Of a stretch of 64,000 bases of DNA, positions 54,222 to 63,432 are shown in pieces. Source of the stretch: Yponomeuta sedellus (taxonomy: Eukaryota; Arthropoda; Insecta; Lepidoptera; Yponomeutidae); NCBI GenBank assembly GCA_934045075.1, contig OW203745.1, forward strand, positions 13,302,184 through 13,366,183, in the 5' to 3' direction. The translations under genes were made by a program, and so were the position numbers. Numbering within the stretch: position 1 is the stretch's first letter; each line of letters starts with the position of its first letter. A model generated the notes under the pieces. That model did not search any database and was not told where the DNA came from. It was given only the letters and a program-made list of their open reading frames with translations.

Positions 54222-54417
54222 CAGTCTGTTAGCTTTTAGAGTATACCTCGGGCTCTAGAGTAGGCTTCGGTTTTGGTCGAAAGCACACGAGTGTAATACT
54301 ACTTCCGAGTTCTGATTTCGAAATTATGTGTTTTATTAGTTCCGATATTTGTATTACACGAATATATGCGATTCTATCCGATAGTTTCCGAGGTATATTC
54401 TAAAAGCTAACAGACTA
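54222..54417. mobile_element. MITE M4 (TA target), ~30-bp TIRs
   Basis: CAGTCTGTTAGCTTTTAGAG..TATACCTCGG and the complement at the right (one mismatch in the first 30). TA at 54220-54221 and 54418-54419. The CAGT... ends and TA target fit Tc1/mariner-type MITEs. Confidence 0.82.
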
Positions 54418-54725
54418 TAAACTGTTCCAGATCGTCTGTCTAACAAGCCGGGGGGCGTCCTACAACGCCCGGCGTGAGTTCTTGTAATTTGATGTACGTT
54501 GTCGCACCCTGTATATTTTCGTACAGCACACGGAACAAAAGGTAAAAAAAGCCAATTCCAATTTGGCGGCGAACCGTTTCGTGCTGCCGAATGTCGTGTG
54601 GGCGACATTGATTTTCCGATCGTAAAATATTCAAAACTGCCGACCGAATGCTCACTAGGTTAAACCGGGCTCTGTTCTTACGTCAAAATAATCTACACAC
54701 CAATTTTGCTCATGTTGTTTATATC

Positions 54726-54860
54726 GATATCAACCCTTGTATGTCCCCACTGCTGGGGCGCGGGTCTCTTTCTGCATCGCAGGAAGGTTAGGCCATAATC
54801 CGACACGGGGGCCAAGTCGGGGTGGTGGAGGATTGTAAGACAGTGGCGAGCCTTACTGCC
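54726..54860 (-). mobile_element. SINE family B, 3' part
   Basis: GATATCAACCCTTGTATGTC.. through GGATTGTAAGACAGTGGCGA to CCTTACTGCC on the plus strand. Hairpin CCCCAGCAGTGGGG. Confidence 0.87.
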
Positions 54861-54919
54861 TATATATCTTCCACTGCAGCAAACAAGCCTTCTTAGAAAG
54901 AACGAGTATGTATAAGTAT

Positions 54920-55044
54920 GGGCTTGTTTCTGAATTGAGAATTTTACTAAGTACATTTCTATCACGCTCTTTTGTGAGAAGTTCGAAGAGACAACACTAC
55001 AGTCAACTATTTACTTAGCGAAATTCTCAATTCACAAACTGGCC
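54920..55044. mobile_element. MITE M5, copy 1
   Basis: About 125 bp with inverted ends GGGCTTGTTTCTGAATTGAG and (complement) GGCCAGTTTGTGAATTGAG, continuing AATTT..CTAAGTA. A GTAT on each side may be the target duplication. The second copy is at 61134. Confidence 0.75.
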
Positions 55045-55080
55045 GTATGAGTAGGGCTTAATTACCACGCATGCCCACCG

Positions 55081-55428
55081 CACGAAGCGCTCGTGGCTAA
55101 GCCGAACCGTGTGATTGGAATCAATCACTTGAGTTAAGCAACAACAGGCGCGGTCAGGTGCAGGATGGTTTTTTCGTTTTTCATTTTTCCGTGCGCCTCC
55201 GTGCTTCGCCAAGCACGTTAAGCCGGCTGTCATGTAATGGCAGTCGTAAAGCCATGTCTGAGGCCTTATGGGCGGCTTGCTGTCTTACAGTCCTCCACCA
55301 ACCCGGACTTGGGCCCCCTGGTGGAGTATGGCCTAACCTTCCTGCGACGCAGGAAGAGACCCGTGCTCCAGCAGTGGGGATGTCCCCACTGCTGGGGCAC
55401 GGGTCGGGACATACAAGGGTTGATATCG
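55081..55428 (+). mobile_element. SINE family B, full length with snap-back in the hairpin
   Basis: Head AAGCGCTCGTGGCTAAGCCG, TTGAGTTAAGCAACAACAGG, then a replaced stretch (GGTTTTTTCGTTTTTCATTT) where the box-C-like part should end. At 55359-55404 the 3' hairpin is duplicated in inverted form: 22-bp arms with one mismatch and a 2-base loop, before the normal GGGACATACAAGGGTTGATA. Confidence 0.9.
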
Positions 55429-55429
55429 T

Positions 55430-55622
55430 GCCCACCGCGGCTTGGCATTTTCAAGCATCTCAGACACTCAAGTTTCCTTACGATGATTTCCTTCACTGCA
55501 GTAATGTTGCTACTTTAACTTCACAAATGGATTTAACATAGAAAACACAGTCATTGGTGCGTGCCGATATTCGATTCCGCGACCTGTCGATTGAGAAGTC
55601 CGTGTTCTACCACCACACCAAT
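55430..55622 (-). mobile_element. SINE family H, head and core
   Basis: Minus strand: AATTGGTGTGGTGGTAGAAC (A box region), TCGCGGAATCGAATATCGGC (box B, mutated), ACTGTGTTTTCTATGTTAAA and AATCATCGTAAGGAAACTTG. The plus-strand start, GTGCCCACCGCGGCTTGGCA, abuts the SINE B above. Confidence 0.82.
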
Positions 55623-56908
55623 TCAATTACTCCATTCTAGCCACTAGATCCTCTGTTACACCCTCCTAGATAATTTGTTATCTTTTGTCTAATGTTTTTT
55701 GTAGGAAGATGCGCCACCTTTAAGAACACAATCCGAATGCATACAAACTTTCCCACACTTTCTTAGCAGTTGCGAAATCCTCTACTTACTCTCCACACGA
55801 CCCTTTATGCTGCGTTTACATTGCGTCAAGTGGCTATGGAATCGTCCATTAATAACGTAATGTTATTTTTTCATTCATTTATAACCCTCTCAGCTCCATT
55901 TTGTGAGTTGTGGAAGATCCCCCTTTCTCTTGACCATATATTTTTTTGGTAAAGCAATGACAAAACACAAAATGTAACAGTAATTCAACGTGGCAATACT
56001 AAATAAATAAAAAATTAATAAACATTAAAAAACTTTTTCTTCTTAGCGTGTTGATAGCAAAAAAACTTTTATTGTAGTTTACTAACTATTGTGGCCCAGA
56101 ACTTTGCGATGTTGATTGCTTTATCACTTGCAGTCATTAGGTCTTCCTGAGTGCAGGAGGCTTAGTTCTATTGATATTCGTTCATACATTTTTTCGCCTA
56201 AAGGATAAAATTAGACAACATTAGATTAATACTCTTCACTGCACACCATACATTTTAAAAGTACAAGAAAATCTTAAACTATCTAAGTGGCGGTTGCAGA
56301 CAAATAAATAAAAATAATAATTTACAAGTCAACCATCAATCAGTGACGCATCCAATCTCTGTATTTCCTTAAAATTTACCAAGACGTAATATTTGGTCCA
56401 TCAGGTCCATCTGTTCACTGCGCATTATACGCTATTTTTGCTCTAAGCGTGTCTTGGGAGCGGTCTACGTCCAGCAGTGCACAGACCGGTGTCAGTCCAT
56501 TATGTTGGTGATAGATTTTTTTATTTATTGAAAGAAAACAATTGTACAATATAGGTTCGGTTCAGAAAATTCTTACGTGCATTATATATGTAATTGTATA
56601 ACCAACTAATCTCATCGGATTAGTAGATTTTCTTCATTTATCTGCAGTGAGACATTCGAGCAAGTGAAATATCCCACGTCAAAAGCATAATATAAACGCT
56701 GCCCAGCGACTTGCTAGCCAGGATTCCCGCGGAGTTGGCGTCGAATACCCACTCGAAACTTGAGGGGATAGGATCAGCGCGAGGCCCCTAAGATTGTTTG
56801 TCTAAGAACATAAGATTGGGGATAGACGCTGCAGTTTGTTTTGGCAAATAAATGCTCTTTTGGCGGCAAATGCACATTCAAACAGTAAGCAAGTCTTTAC
56901 TGTACACA
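55623..56908. other. Mostly unassigned
   Basis: Only a LINE-type tail fragment (GGTCTACGTCCAGCAGTGCA, about 56460) is recognised. The rest is AT-rich and unassigned, without a coding resemblance. Confidence 0.45.
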
Positions 56909-57262
56909 AGAAGCGCTTGAGGCCTAGTCGAACCGAGTATTTTGTATCATCAATCACTTGAGCTAAGGTACAACAGGCGCGGTCAGGTGCAGGATGGTTG
57001 ACCGTCCCGTAACTACCGCTAGTGGCGTTATGTCCGAGCGCTTCCGTGCTTCGCAAAGCACGTTGAGCCGTTGGTGCCGGCTGTCATGTAATGGCAGAAG
57101 AAGCTTTATGAGCGGCTTAATAACTTTTGACAGTAAGGCCCGCCACTGACTTACGACCTTTCACCAACCCGGACTTGGCCCCCATGGTGGAGTACGGCCT
57201 GACCTTCCTGCGATGCAGGAAGATTTTCGCGCCCCAGTAGTGGAGACATACAAGGGTTGACA
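56909..57262 (+). mobile_element. SINE family B, full length
   Basis: AGAAGCGCTTGAGGCCTAGT to CAAGGGTTGACATG. The 5S-like region reads GGCGCGGTCAGGTGCAGGAT and GGTTGACCGTCCCG. The hairpin CCCCAGTAGTGGAG has one disturbed pair. Confidence 0.9.
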
Positions 57263-57589
57263 TGAAAACACCAGAGCACATGGCATAAAAAACATGTAAA
57301 GATGCAGAGTACAATGAGCGGCTTTATAAGTAAAAGCGAAAATTTCCCGGTGGATATTGCTTACTATATTGAATGTTGCATAAAAAATTGCTTACTGTTC
57401 CACCTAATTTTTCCTTGTTCCGTGTTGCTTATTGGCAGATTTATTGCGTAGTTATTATCTGTCCGACGCGTAAAAGTGTGGAGGTAAAGTGTATGAGAAA
57501 AGGACGGCCAAGTGTCAGTTGTACTTTAGACTCACCACGAAGTACATAAACTCAGGATGTATCCTCAAGGGGTAAGCAGAGACCAGTAT

Positions 57590-57890
57590 AAGGAAGAGCG
57601 GGTGATCATACTCTTCCACTATGAAGGGAAATTTCCCGCCACGCAACTCGCATGCTTAGGGACTGTTATTAGTCCGTCGTTTATAGTGTGTCTTATGAAA
57701 CATCATGGCATTACCCCCCAGTGATGGCACAACCTTGCGGTAATTAGGGGAGGGCTATATCCAGCAGTAGACTTCATAATACAGTCTGAAGAAGAAGATG
57801 TATGTGAAACACTTTGATCGCGCGATTCAGGAAGGTTGGAGTTTGAAGTGCGCGCGCAGAGTTGACATGTGCTCGCCACAACCAGAGTCA
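57590..57890 (+). repeat. Unclassified repeat R2, copy 2, interrupted by family C tail
   Basis: AGGAAGAGCGGGTGATCATA, GGGAAATTTCCCGCCACGCA and, after the insertion at 57704-57798, GCGCGCGCAGAGTTGACATG..TGCTCG. Compare 11862. Confidence 0.6.
57704..57798 (+). mobile_element. Family C 3' part
   Basis: GGCATTACCCCCCAGTGATG, GGGGAGGGCTATATCCAGCA, TACAGTCTGAAGAAGAAGAT. Confidence 0.78.
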
Positions 57891-57908
57891 ATTAGAACAT
57901 AAACGTTC

Positions 57909-58206
57909 GTTATCAACCCTTGTATGACCTCATTTCTACTTCTGATTACTCTGCCGGAGATTGTGGGTTTTATTCCCTCTGGGGGTCGCTGTACATTTGC
58001 TCAAATGTTATAGGAAAATACACCCAGACGCCCTAGTCTGGGTGTATTGGCACGGGTCTCTTCCTGCATCGCAGGAAGGTTAGGCCATACTCCACCACGG
58101 GGGCCAAGTCCGGGTTGGTGGAGGATTGTAAGACAGTGGCGGGCCTTACTGTCAGAAGTTATCAAGCCGCCCATAACGCCTCTGACATGGCGTAACGACT
58201 GCCATA
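57909..58206 (-). mobile_element. SINE family B carrying a 120-bp palindromic insert
   Basis: The GGGTTGATAAC tail (57909-57926, minus strand) and the body from CCCGTGCC (58050) to about 58206 are separated by 57927-58049 in place of the usual hairpin. The insert has AATACACCCAGAC / GTCTGGGTGTATT and TTTCCTATAACATTTGAGCA. The same junction recurs on the plus strand at 60616. Confidence 0.83.
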
Positions 58207-58413
58207 AATATAAAGAATAAACATAAGAACATAAACACTGCTTTTTTTTTTAATTAATTAATTTAAGGCACAAAGTGTACATAGTTAAATTAAACAAATC
58301 AAAATCACAAAAAAAGGGAGGTTTATGCGTGATTTTCGGAGTGCACTCTATACAATACACAACAGTTTATATTATATAATATGGTAATAAACATTAAGTT
58401 CATTAACTTAATC

Positions 58414-58445
58414 CCGGATTCACTTACTTAAGTAAGTGAATCCGG
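58414..58445. repeat. Perfect 32-bp palindrome without spacer
   Basis: Two 16-base arms CCGGATTCACTTACTT and its complement meet at CTTAAG. Flanks are AT-rich and show no relation to the other repeats. Confidence 0.95.
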
Positions 58446-58730
58446 AATCAAGCTGATAATATGTGGTGCTTAAGAAGGTAAGTTCGAACGTTAGTTTTAG
58501 CTTAAGAGGTACTTTTTCAATATGAAAACCGTTATTTTAAATTTTCCCCAACTGACGGTTGTATGCCATCGCGCCAATGAGAGTTATAATCATCACCGTT
58601 ATCATCAGCTATTTAAAGCCCACTACACTAGACATACGCCTCTCTCAATTTCAGCCAAAAGGGCTACTATAACATAAATAATCATTTAGATGACAATGAT
58701 GTCTGGAATTAAAGCCAGTACAATTAACAT

Positions 58731-58928
58731 TAACATTTACATACAAGCACATACATTGCTTCTAGCCCCACACTAGGATACCCTGTGTCGTGGGAACCAT
58801 GCAGAAACAGCGACATCACAAACATGTAAACATCCAAGACTTGGGGTTTTTTTTTGTTTCCAGCCGGGATTCAACCCGGGACCTCTGGCATGGTAGGTAG
58901 ATGCACTACCGCTACGCCACAGAGGTCG
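58731..58928 (-). mobile_element. SINE family E, near full length
   Basis: Minus strand: CGACCTCTGTGGCGTAGCGG (A box), ATGCCAGAGGTCCCGGGTTG..AATCCCGGCTGG (B box), CCAAGTCTTGGATGTTTACA.., ACACAGGGTATCCTAGTGTG, ATGTGCTTGTATGTAAATGT. ACAAT stands on both sides, at most a short target duplication. Confidence 0.85.
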
Positions 58929-58994
58929 ACAATGCAAGAGTTCTATGTTTAATAATAATTATGTGAACTCTGTTAGTGACTTTGAAAAGACTAA

Positions 58995-59557
58995 GGCGCG
59001 AAACATACAGAAAAGGCGTAAGGTGAAGGCGCGGCGCAGGCATCTTGCCGCCTCAAAACGCGTCAATACAAAATGTACGTAAGCGGCACGTTGTGAATTA
59101 TACTCATGCGGCGTGGCACAGGCACGTCGTTTCGTCACCTGTTCCGCGTCGCTAGCAGTCGCGACTAGAGTGGCGCGCAGGCAACACGTCTTTTGTTATA
59201 CAGAGTGAATGTGGAAACATTCTAGTGACATAGTGAACACTGTTGGAAAACGATCAGATTCGCATAATCTTTCCATAATTTTAAAATATCTATGCTCTTG
59301 TGACATTTTCCAAACAGGGTGCACCCAATATCATCGGTGTCTCTGCACATTACAGAGTTGCAGTAAAGCGAGCGCATCTTCGTCATCTGAAGAGGAAGAT
59401 ATGCTATCACGATAAAGTCAGCCTGCGTAATGACTCTTTGTGTCGTCTCTTCGCCTCTTTGATATAATTTAAGTCGCATCCGTGCCTTATCTGTTCCACG
59501 CCGGCTCTGCGCCTGCGCCGCGCCTTCACCTTACGCCTTTTCTGTATGTTTCGCGCC
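58995..59557. mobile_element. Harbinger-type MITE, perfect 47-bp TIRs, TAA target
   Basis: GGCGCGAAACATACAGAAAA..GGCGTAAGG..GCGCAGGC and its complement are identical for 47 bp. TAA stands at 58992-58994 and 59558-59560. The TAA 3-bp duplication fits PIF/Harbinger. Insertion is in the LINE D 3' UTR (intact version near 62960). The 563-bp interior has no transposase. Confidence 0.9.
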
Positions 59558-59905
59558 TAAAGTTTATACGTGTAGTTTTTTTTGTTCATTTTTTCTGCAA
59601 AATAATGTAGATTTTGAAATGGACACCTAGATTGACTTGTAACGTCCATTACGCCGCAGTTTTTGCGCTACTTTCAATAAAACATTTTCATTTCATGGTT
59701 TTCCAAGCTTCACGGTCTTGTGCCGCCCGCATCCTGCGACTCCCCGCCACCGCAACCAGGTTGTCATACCATCTGGTGGAGGGCCTACCCATGATGCGTC
59801 ATCCGGTCCGTGGTCGCTAGATCGGAACTTTTTCGCCCCAACGGCCAGCAGCCCATTGAGATTTAATAGTAGTAATGATAGAGTAATGACATCATGTCTT
59901 TGACG

Positions 59906-60078
59906 TCACTGTTGGGCACGGGTCTCTTCCTTTATCGCAGGTATGTTAGGCCAGGCTCCACCACGGGGTCCAAGTCCGGGTTGGTGAAGGATTGCAAGGC
60001 AGTGGCGGGTCTACTGTCAGCATCATCAAGCCACCCATAAAGCCTCTGACATGGCTTAACGACTGTCATTACATGATA
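59906..60078 (-). mobile_element. SINE family B, internal part
   Basis: CACTGTTGGGCACGGGTCTC to GACATGGCTTAACGACTGTC on the plus strand. The tail tip is missing; the 5' head is absent. Confidence 0.85.
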
Positions 60079-60081
60079 TAA

Positions 60082-60288
60082 ATTCTTCTTCTTCAGGCTA
60101 TATTAGTCCACTGCTGGACATAACTCTCCCCGAATGAGCGCAAGGTTGTGCCATCATAGGGGGTAATGCCCGTAATCCCCACGCTGGGCATGCGGGTTGG
60201 GATCGCAGTTTGGTGGAATAGTACTGCAGGAGGTGCCCGGTTTGAATCCCTTAGTCGCCTTTTACGACACCTGCGGGATGAACATGAT
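60082..60288 (-). mobile_element. SINE-like family C
   Basis: CTTCTTCAGGCTATATTAGT, GGGCATGCGGGTTGGGATCG, CTTAGTCGCCTTTTACGACA. The CGCTGCTGCCC block is deleted. Confidence 0.82.
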
Positions 60289-60412
60289 ATAAATTATAGA
60301 GTAATAATTAAAATAAAATTAATAACAACCAGTGACTTCCACACTACACGACCACTTGTCCTGGTCGCAAACTAAGATACCCTGTGCTATGGTGACCAGG
60401 CATCACTAAACG

Positions 60413-60745
60413 GGAAAATACACCTAAACGCCCCAGTCTGGGTGTATTATCCTATAACATTTGAACATCGTTAAGCCATGTCAGAGGCCTTCTGGGCGGC
60501 TTGATAAGTTCTGACAGTAAGGCCCGCACTGTCTTACACTCCTCCACCAACCCGGACTCGGCCCTCGTGGTGAAGCATGGCCTAACCTTCTTGCGATGAA
60601 GGAAGAGACCCGTGCCAATACACCCAGACTAGGGCGTCTGGGTGTATTTTCCTATAACATTTGAGCAAATGTACAGCGAACCCCAGAGGGAATAAAACCC
60701 ACAATCTCCGGCATAGTAATCAGAAGTAGAAATGAGGTCCATGAG
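60413..60745 (+). mobile_element. Composite: palindromic repeat - SINE B fragment - palindromic repeat
   Basis: The SINE B piece (60467-60616, ATCGTTAAGCCATG to CCCGTGCC) is flanked by two copies of the AATACACC..GGGTGTATT palindrome, each followed by TCCTATAACATTTGA. The right-hand junction CCCGTGCC/AATACACCC is identical to that in the minus-strand copy at 58050, showing common descent of the composite. Confidence 0.78.
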
Positions 60746-61010
60746 AAGTATGTGTAGTGTTACTTTGAATGACAGGATACGCAATAGTCAGATTAGAGAA
60801 CGTCGTGGACTGAAAGAGGATGTAGTGACTAGAATTGAGAAAGAAATGTTACGGTGGTTTGGACATGTGGAGAGGATGCAGGAAGGAAGATTGACGAAAC
60901 AAATATATATTGCGAATATGAGTGGAAGGGCTGGTAAGGGACGTTCACTTTGATGTCTTATGCTCGAATATACAGGCATGAGGTTATCTATGTATGTATG
61001 TATGTAATAA
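60746..61010 (+). pseudogene. LINE ORF2 C-terminus (WFGHVER type), truncated
   Basis: Frame NDRIRNSQIRERRGLKEDVV, TRIEKEMLRWFGHVERMQEG, QIYIANMSGRAGKGR, stop at about 60953. It then jumps to the 3' tip (ATACAGGCATGAGGTTATCT) and a TATG run. The N-terminal extension seen here (RIRNS.IR) is absent from the other copies. Confidence 0.82.
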
Positions 61011-61133
61011 TCTATAAGGTAGGCTATAAGGCGGCTAGCTATTCACACCCTTCTACAGAGACTGCAATTCGTCTATGAAACAGCCTTTTGGTTTAAAATT
61101 CAGGCTTGATTATTGGTGATTGACATAGCTTGT

Positions 61134-61262
61134 GGGCTGGTTTATGTATTAAGAATTTCACTAAGTAACTATCTGTCACGCTCTTTTCTGAGGAGTTCTA
61201 AGAGACAGCACTACCTACAGTTAACTTTTTACTTAGGGAATCCTCAATTCAGAAACTGGCCC
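61134..61262. mobile_element. MITE M5, copy 2
   Basis: GGGCTGGTTTATGTATTAAG..AATTTCACTAAGTAACTAT and the right end CTTAGGGAATCCTCAATTCA..GAAACTGGCCC. Same plan and internal CACGCTCTTTT as at 54920. Duplication unclear. Confidence 0.72.
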
Positions 61263-61427
61263 TATTTATAGACTAACCCCCGTATTAATAATGGTATGTT
61301 AACTTAAAACAGCTGTTAAAGAGTGTTTTTTTTTTAACTTAGGTCAATAGAAGAAGACAGAGTGTGAATTAGCAATGCTTTAAGTGAGCAGACTATTATG
61401 AATAAGGGGGATAGTCTAGAAACGGCG

Positions 61428-61510
61428 GTAGTCCTGTGGGTAGAACAATGGACTCGGAAGCGAAAGATCCAGGTTCAATTGTCAGTGCGGGTCTATACCA
61501 GACTTTGCTT
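61428..61510 (+). mobile_element. SINE family H, tRNA-like head
   Basis: AACGGCGGTAGTCCTGTGGG (A box), AAAGATCCAGGTTCAATTGT (B box). It breaks off near a (TA)n tract at 61517-61536. Confidence 0.7.
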
Positions 61511-61549
61511 TCTAAGGTATATATATATATATATATTTAAGTAAACTTG

Positions 61550-61797
61550 CTGTGTGGTGTCGGCCTAGAGAATAGCACCAACCCAATTCTTCCCGCGAGG
61601 GTCGTAAAAGGCGACTAAGGGACACAAACCGGGGGGTGGGCAGCAGCGCCCCCTGCAGTGCAATTCCACCGAACTGCGATCACCAACCCGCATGCCCAGC
61701 GTGGGGATTATGGGCATTACCCTCTATGATAGCACAAAGTGGCGCTCATTAGGGGAGTGCTATATCCTGCAGTGGACTAGTATAGCCTGACGACGAA
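61550..61797 (+). mobile_element. SINE-like family C, reference full-length copy
   Basis: Begins GTGTGGTGTCGGCCTAGAGA and contains GTCGTAAAAGGCGACTAAGG, GGGTGGGCAGCAGCGCCCCC, AACCCGCATGCCCAGCGTGG, then the tail GGGGAGTGCTATATCCTGCA and ATAGCCTGACGACGA. In this copy the hairpin loop reads CTGCAG. No Pol III boxes recognised, so its promoter is unknown. Confidence 0.85.
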
Positions 61798-61857
61798 GTA
61801 AATTTGTGTATGTTTATAATAAACTGCTATACATTATTTTTAAGTTTAAGTATGTGT

Positions 61858-61928
61858 TTTTGAACTAAAACTTTCGTAAGCACAGCACATTGTAGACTTT
61901 TAGTCCGGATTTACTTACGGGTGTTAAG
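61858..61928 (-). mobile_element. Repeat M8, arm and outer flank
   Basis: GAACTAAAACTTTCGTAAGC, then TTGTAGACTTTTAGTCCGGA and TTTACTTACGGGTGTT. The complement of the outer part is at 29886-29930, so the M8 repeat extends beyond the arms there. Confidence 0.65.
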
Positions 61929-62177
61929 TATGTATAATTATAAATTTTCATATTTACACCAACTACCCGTCTCACTTTTCCTTCAGCATCTCTCAATCGT
62001 AGGTTGTTGGTAAGAAATTGATCTAAGCAATAAGGCCGCCAATTGCACTGTATCGATAATATTTTTTTGTTTGTTTTTCCCTGGTGTACAATAGAGAATA
62101 TTCTTATCTATATTATGAAGTTATAGTCGTACACTAACACTAGTGTCGCATAATCTGTTAATCAACTGTTATTAGCT

Positions 62178-62475
62178 GAGAAGCCGTGGTAGCGCAACAG
62201 TAGAACGCCTTACATTCGTAAGGGTAAGGCTTCAAATCGCGGCATGTATTATTGACATTGTCTTCTGAGTCAAGTTCATTTGTGAATACATAGTAGCGAT
62301 ACCACTTGCTAAATGGAAGGAAAACATCGTGAGGAACCAAAATGTCTAAGGTGTTTAAAAACCTCTCCGCTTGAAATCGCCAAACCGTGGTGGACACACT
62401 TGGTGATTAAGCCCATCCTCCCTCTCTGAGAGAAGTCCTGTGTCGTACAGTGAGACGTACATAGGAAGCATATGT
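62178..62475 (+). mobile_element. SINE family H, reference full-length copy
   Basis: About 298 bp. Head AGCCGTGGTAGCGCAACAGT (A box), AAGGCTTCAAATCGCGGCAT (B box); spacer ATTGACATTGTCTTCTGAG; core AAAACATCGTGAGGAACC and CGCTTGAAATCGCCAAACCG; 3' part TGGTGATTAAGCCCATCCTC, GAGAGAAGTCCTG, TACAGTGAGACGTACATAGG. tRNA-derived; the identity of the parent tRNA cannot be told. TSD not evident. Confidence 0.87.
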
Positions 62476-62587
62476 ATATTTATGTTTGCTACAATCTTCA
62501 CTTTAAGTAGTAGAGATTCGTAGAGACTTTACGTAGTAGAGATTCGTTAAGAGATTTCTTTAAAGAAACTAACATCCTGACAGTTGC

Positions 62588-63102
62588 CAGTCAGTATATA
62601 TATGAAAACATTATGTACGTTAGGAAAAATATCAGTAACTTTAAAACTTTAGGTAGCCAACACAATGTAAATACTAGAAATAAACATAAACTTTTGTTCC
62701 CACTATTTAGGCTGGCAAAGGTTAATACATCCTTCATGGGGCATTGTATACGCTTCTATAATAAAATCCCTGAAGATATATTAAGCTTGCCTGAATCGCG
62801 GTTCAAAAAATATGTTAAGCACACTTTGTGCCAAAAGGGCTACTATAACATAAAGGATTATTTAGATGACAATGAGGTCTGGAATGAAAGCCAGTACAAT
62901 GTATGAGTTCTATGTTCAAAATAATTATGTAAACTATGTTAATTAAGGACTTTTGAAAAGACTAAGTTAGGAGTTTTTTTGTCCATTTTTTCTCCTAAAT
63001 GATCTAGATTTTGAAATGGACACCTAGTTTGAATTGTAACGTTCATTAAGCCGCAGTTTCTGTGCTACTTTGAATAAAACCTTTTCATTTCATTTCATTT
63101 CA
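62588..63102 (+). pseudogene. LINE D, ORF2 C-terminus and 3' UTR
   Basis: A 97-residue frame: NVNTRNKHKLLFPLFRLAKV, NTSFMGHCIRFYNKIPEDIL and FKKYVKHTLCQKGYYNIKDY, ending at a stop near 62906. TRNK...L..P..RL......S....G...YN.LP..I is a C-terminal signature of CR1/Jockey-like LINE proteins. The 3' UTR has GAGTTTTTTTGTCCATTTTT, ATTTTGAAATGGACACCTAG, GCCGCAGTTTCTGTGCTACT and a (ATTTC)n tail. The copy starts at about 62588, so RT is lost. This is the reference for the other LINE D copies and for the SINE E tail. Confidence 0.83.
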
Positions 63103-63432
63103 TAAGCGCTTAGACAAAACAATGTCAACACGTCACACTGAACATCGACAGACAACACACGTAATTTCTACCATTTTATTTCTGCTCGAGTTACGTCTCT
63201 TTCATTGGCCCCGCGGCACTCTGAACTGAAACAGACCATAATATATTGGCGGCCGTACATAAATTTCGTTGGTGATAAAATATATTCGCGCAACCTACTT
63301 TGCCGGTGAATTCGACGGAATAAGCTCGTGGATTCAGTTGACTGCCGAGCTAGCAATGGATGGATGTGGTGTGTGGAGTCTTATGATACGTATAAGCAGC
63401 AGAGTATGCATTATTTTGAATTAATTATATAC

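Larger units (their letters stand above)
58655..59697 (+). mobile_element. LINE D 3' end broken by SINE E and a Harbinger-like MITE
   Basis: AAAAGGGCTACTATAACATA starts the segment. It is interrupted by SINE E (58731-58928, minus) and by the MITE at 58995-59557, then ends with GCAGTTTTTGCGCTACTTTC..ATTTTCATTTCAT. Order of events: LINE D, then the two insertions; no overlap tells which of the two came first. Confidence 0.85.
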
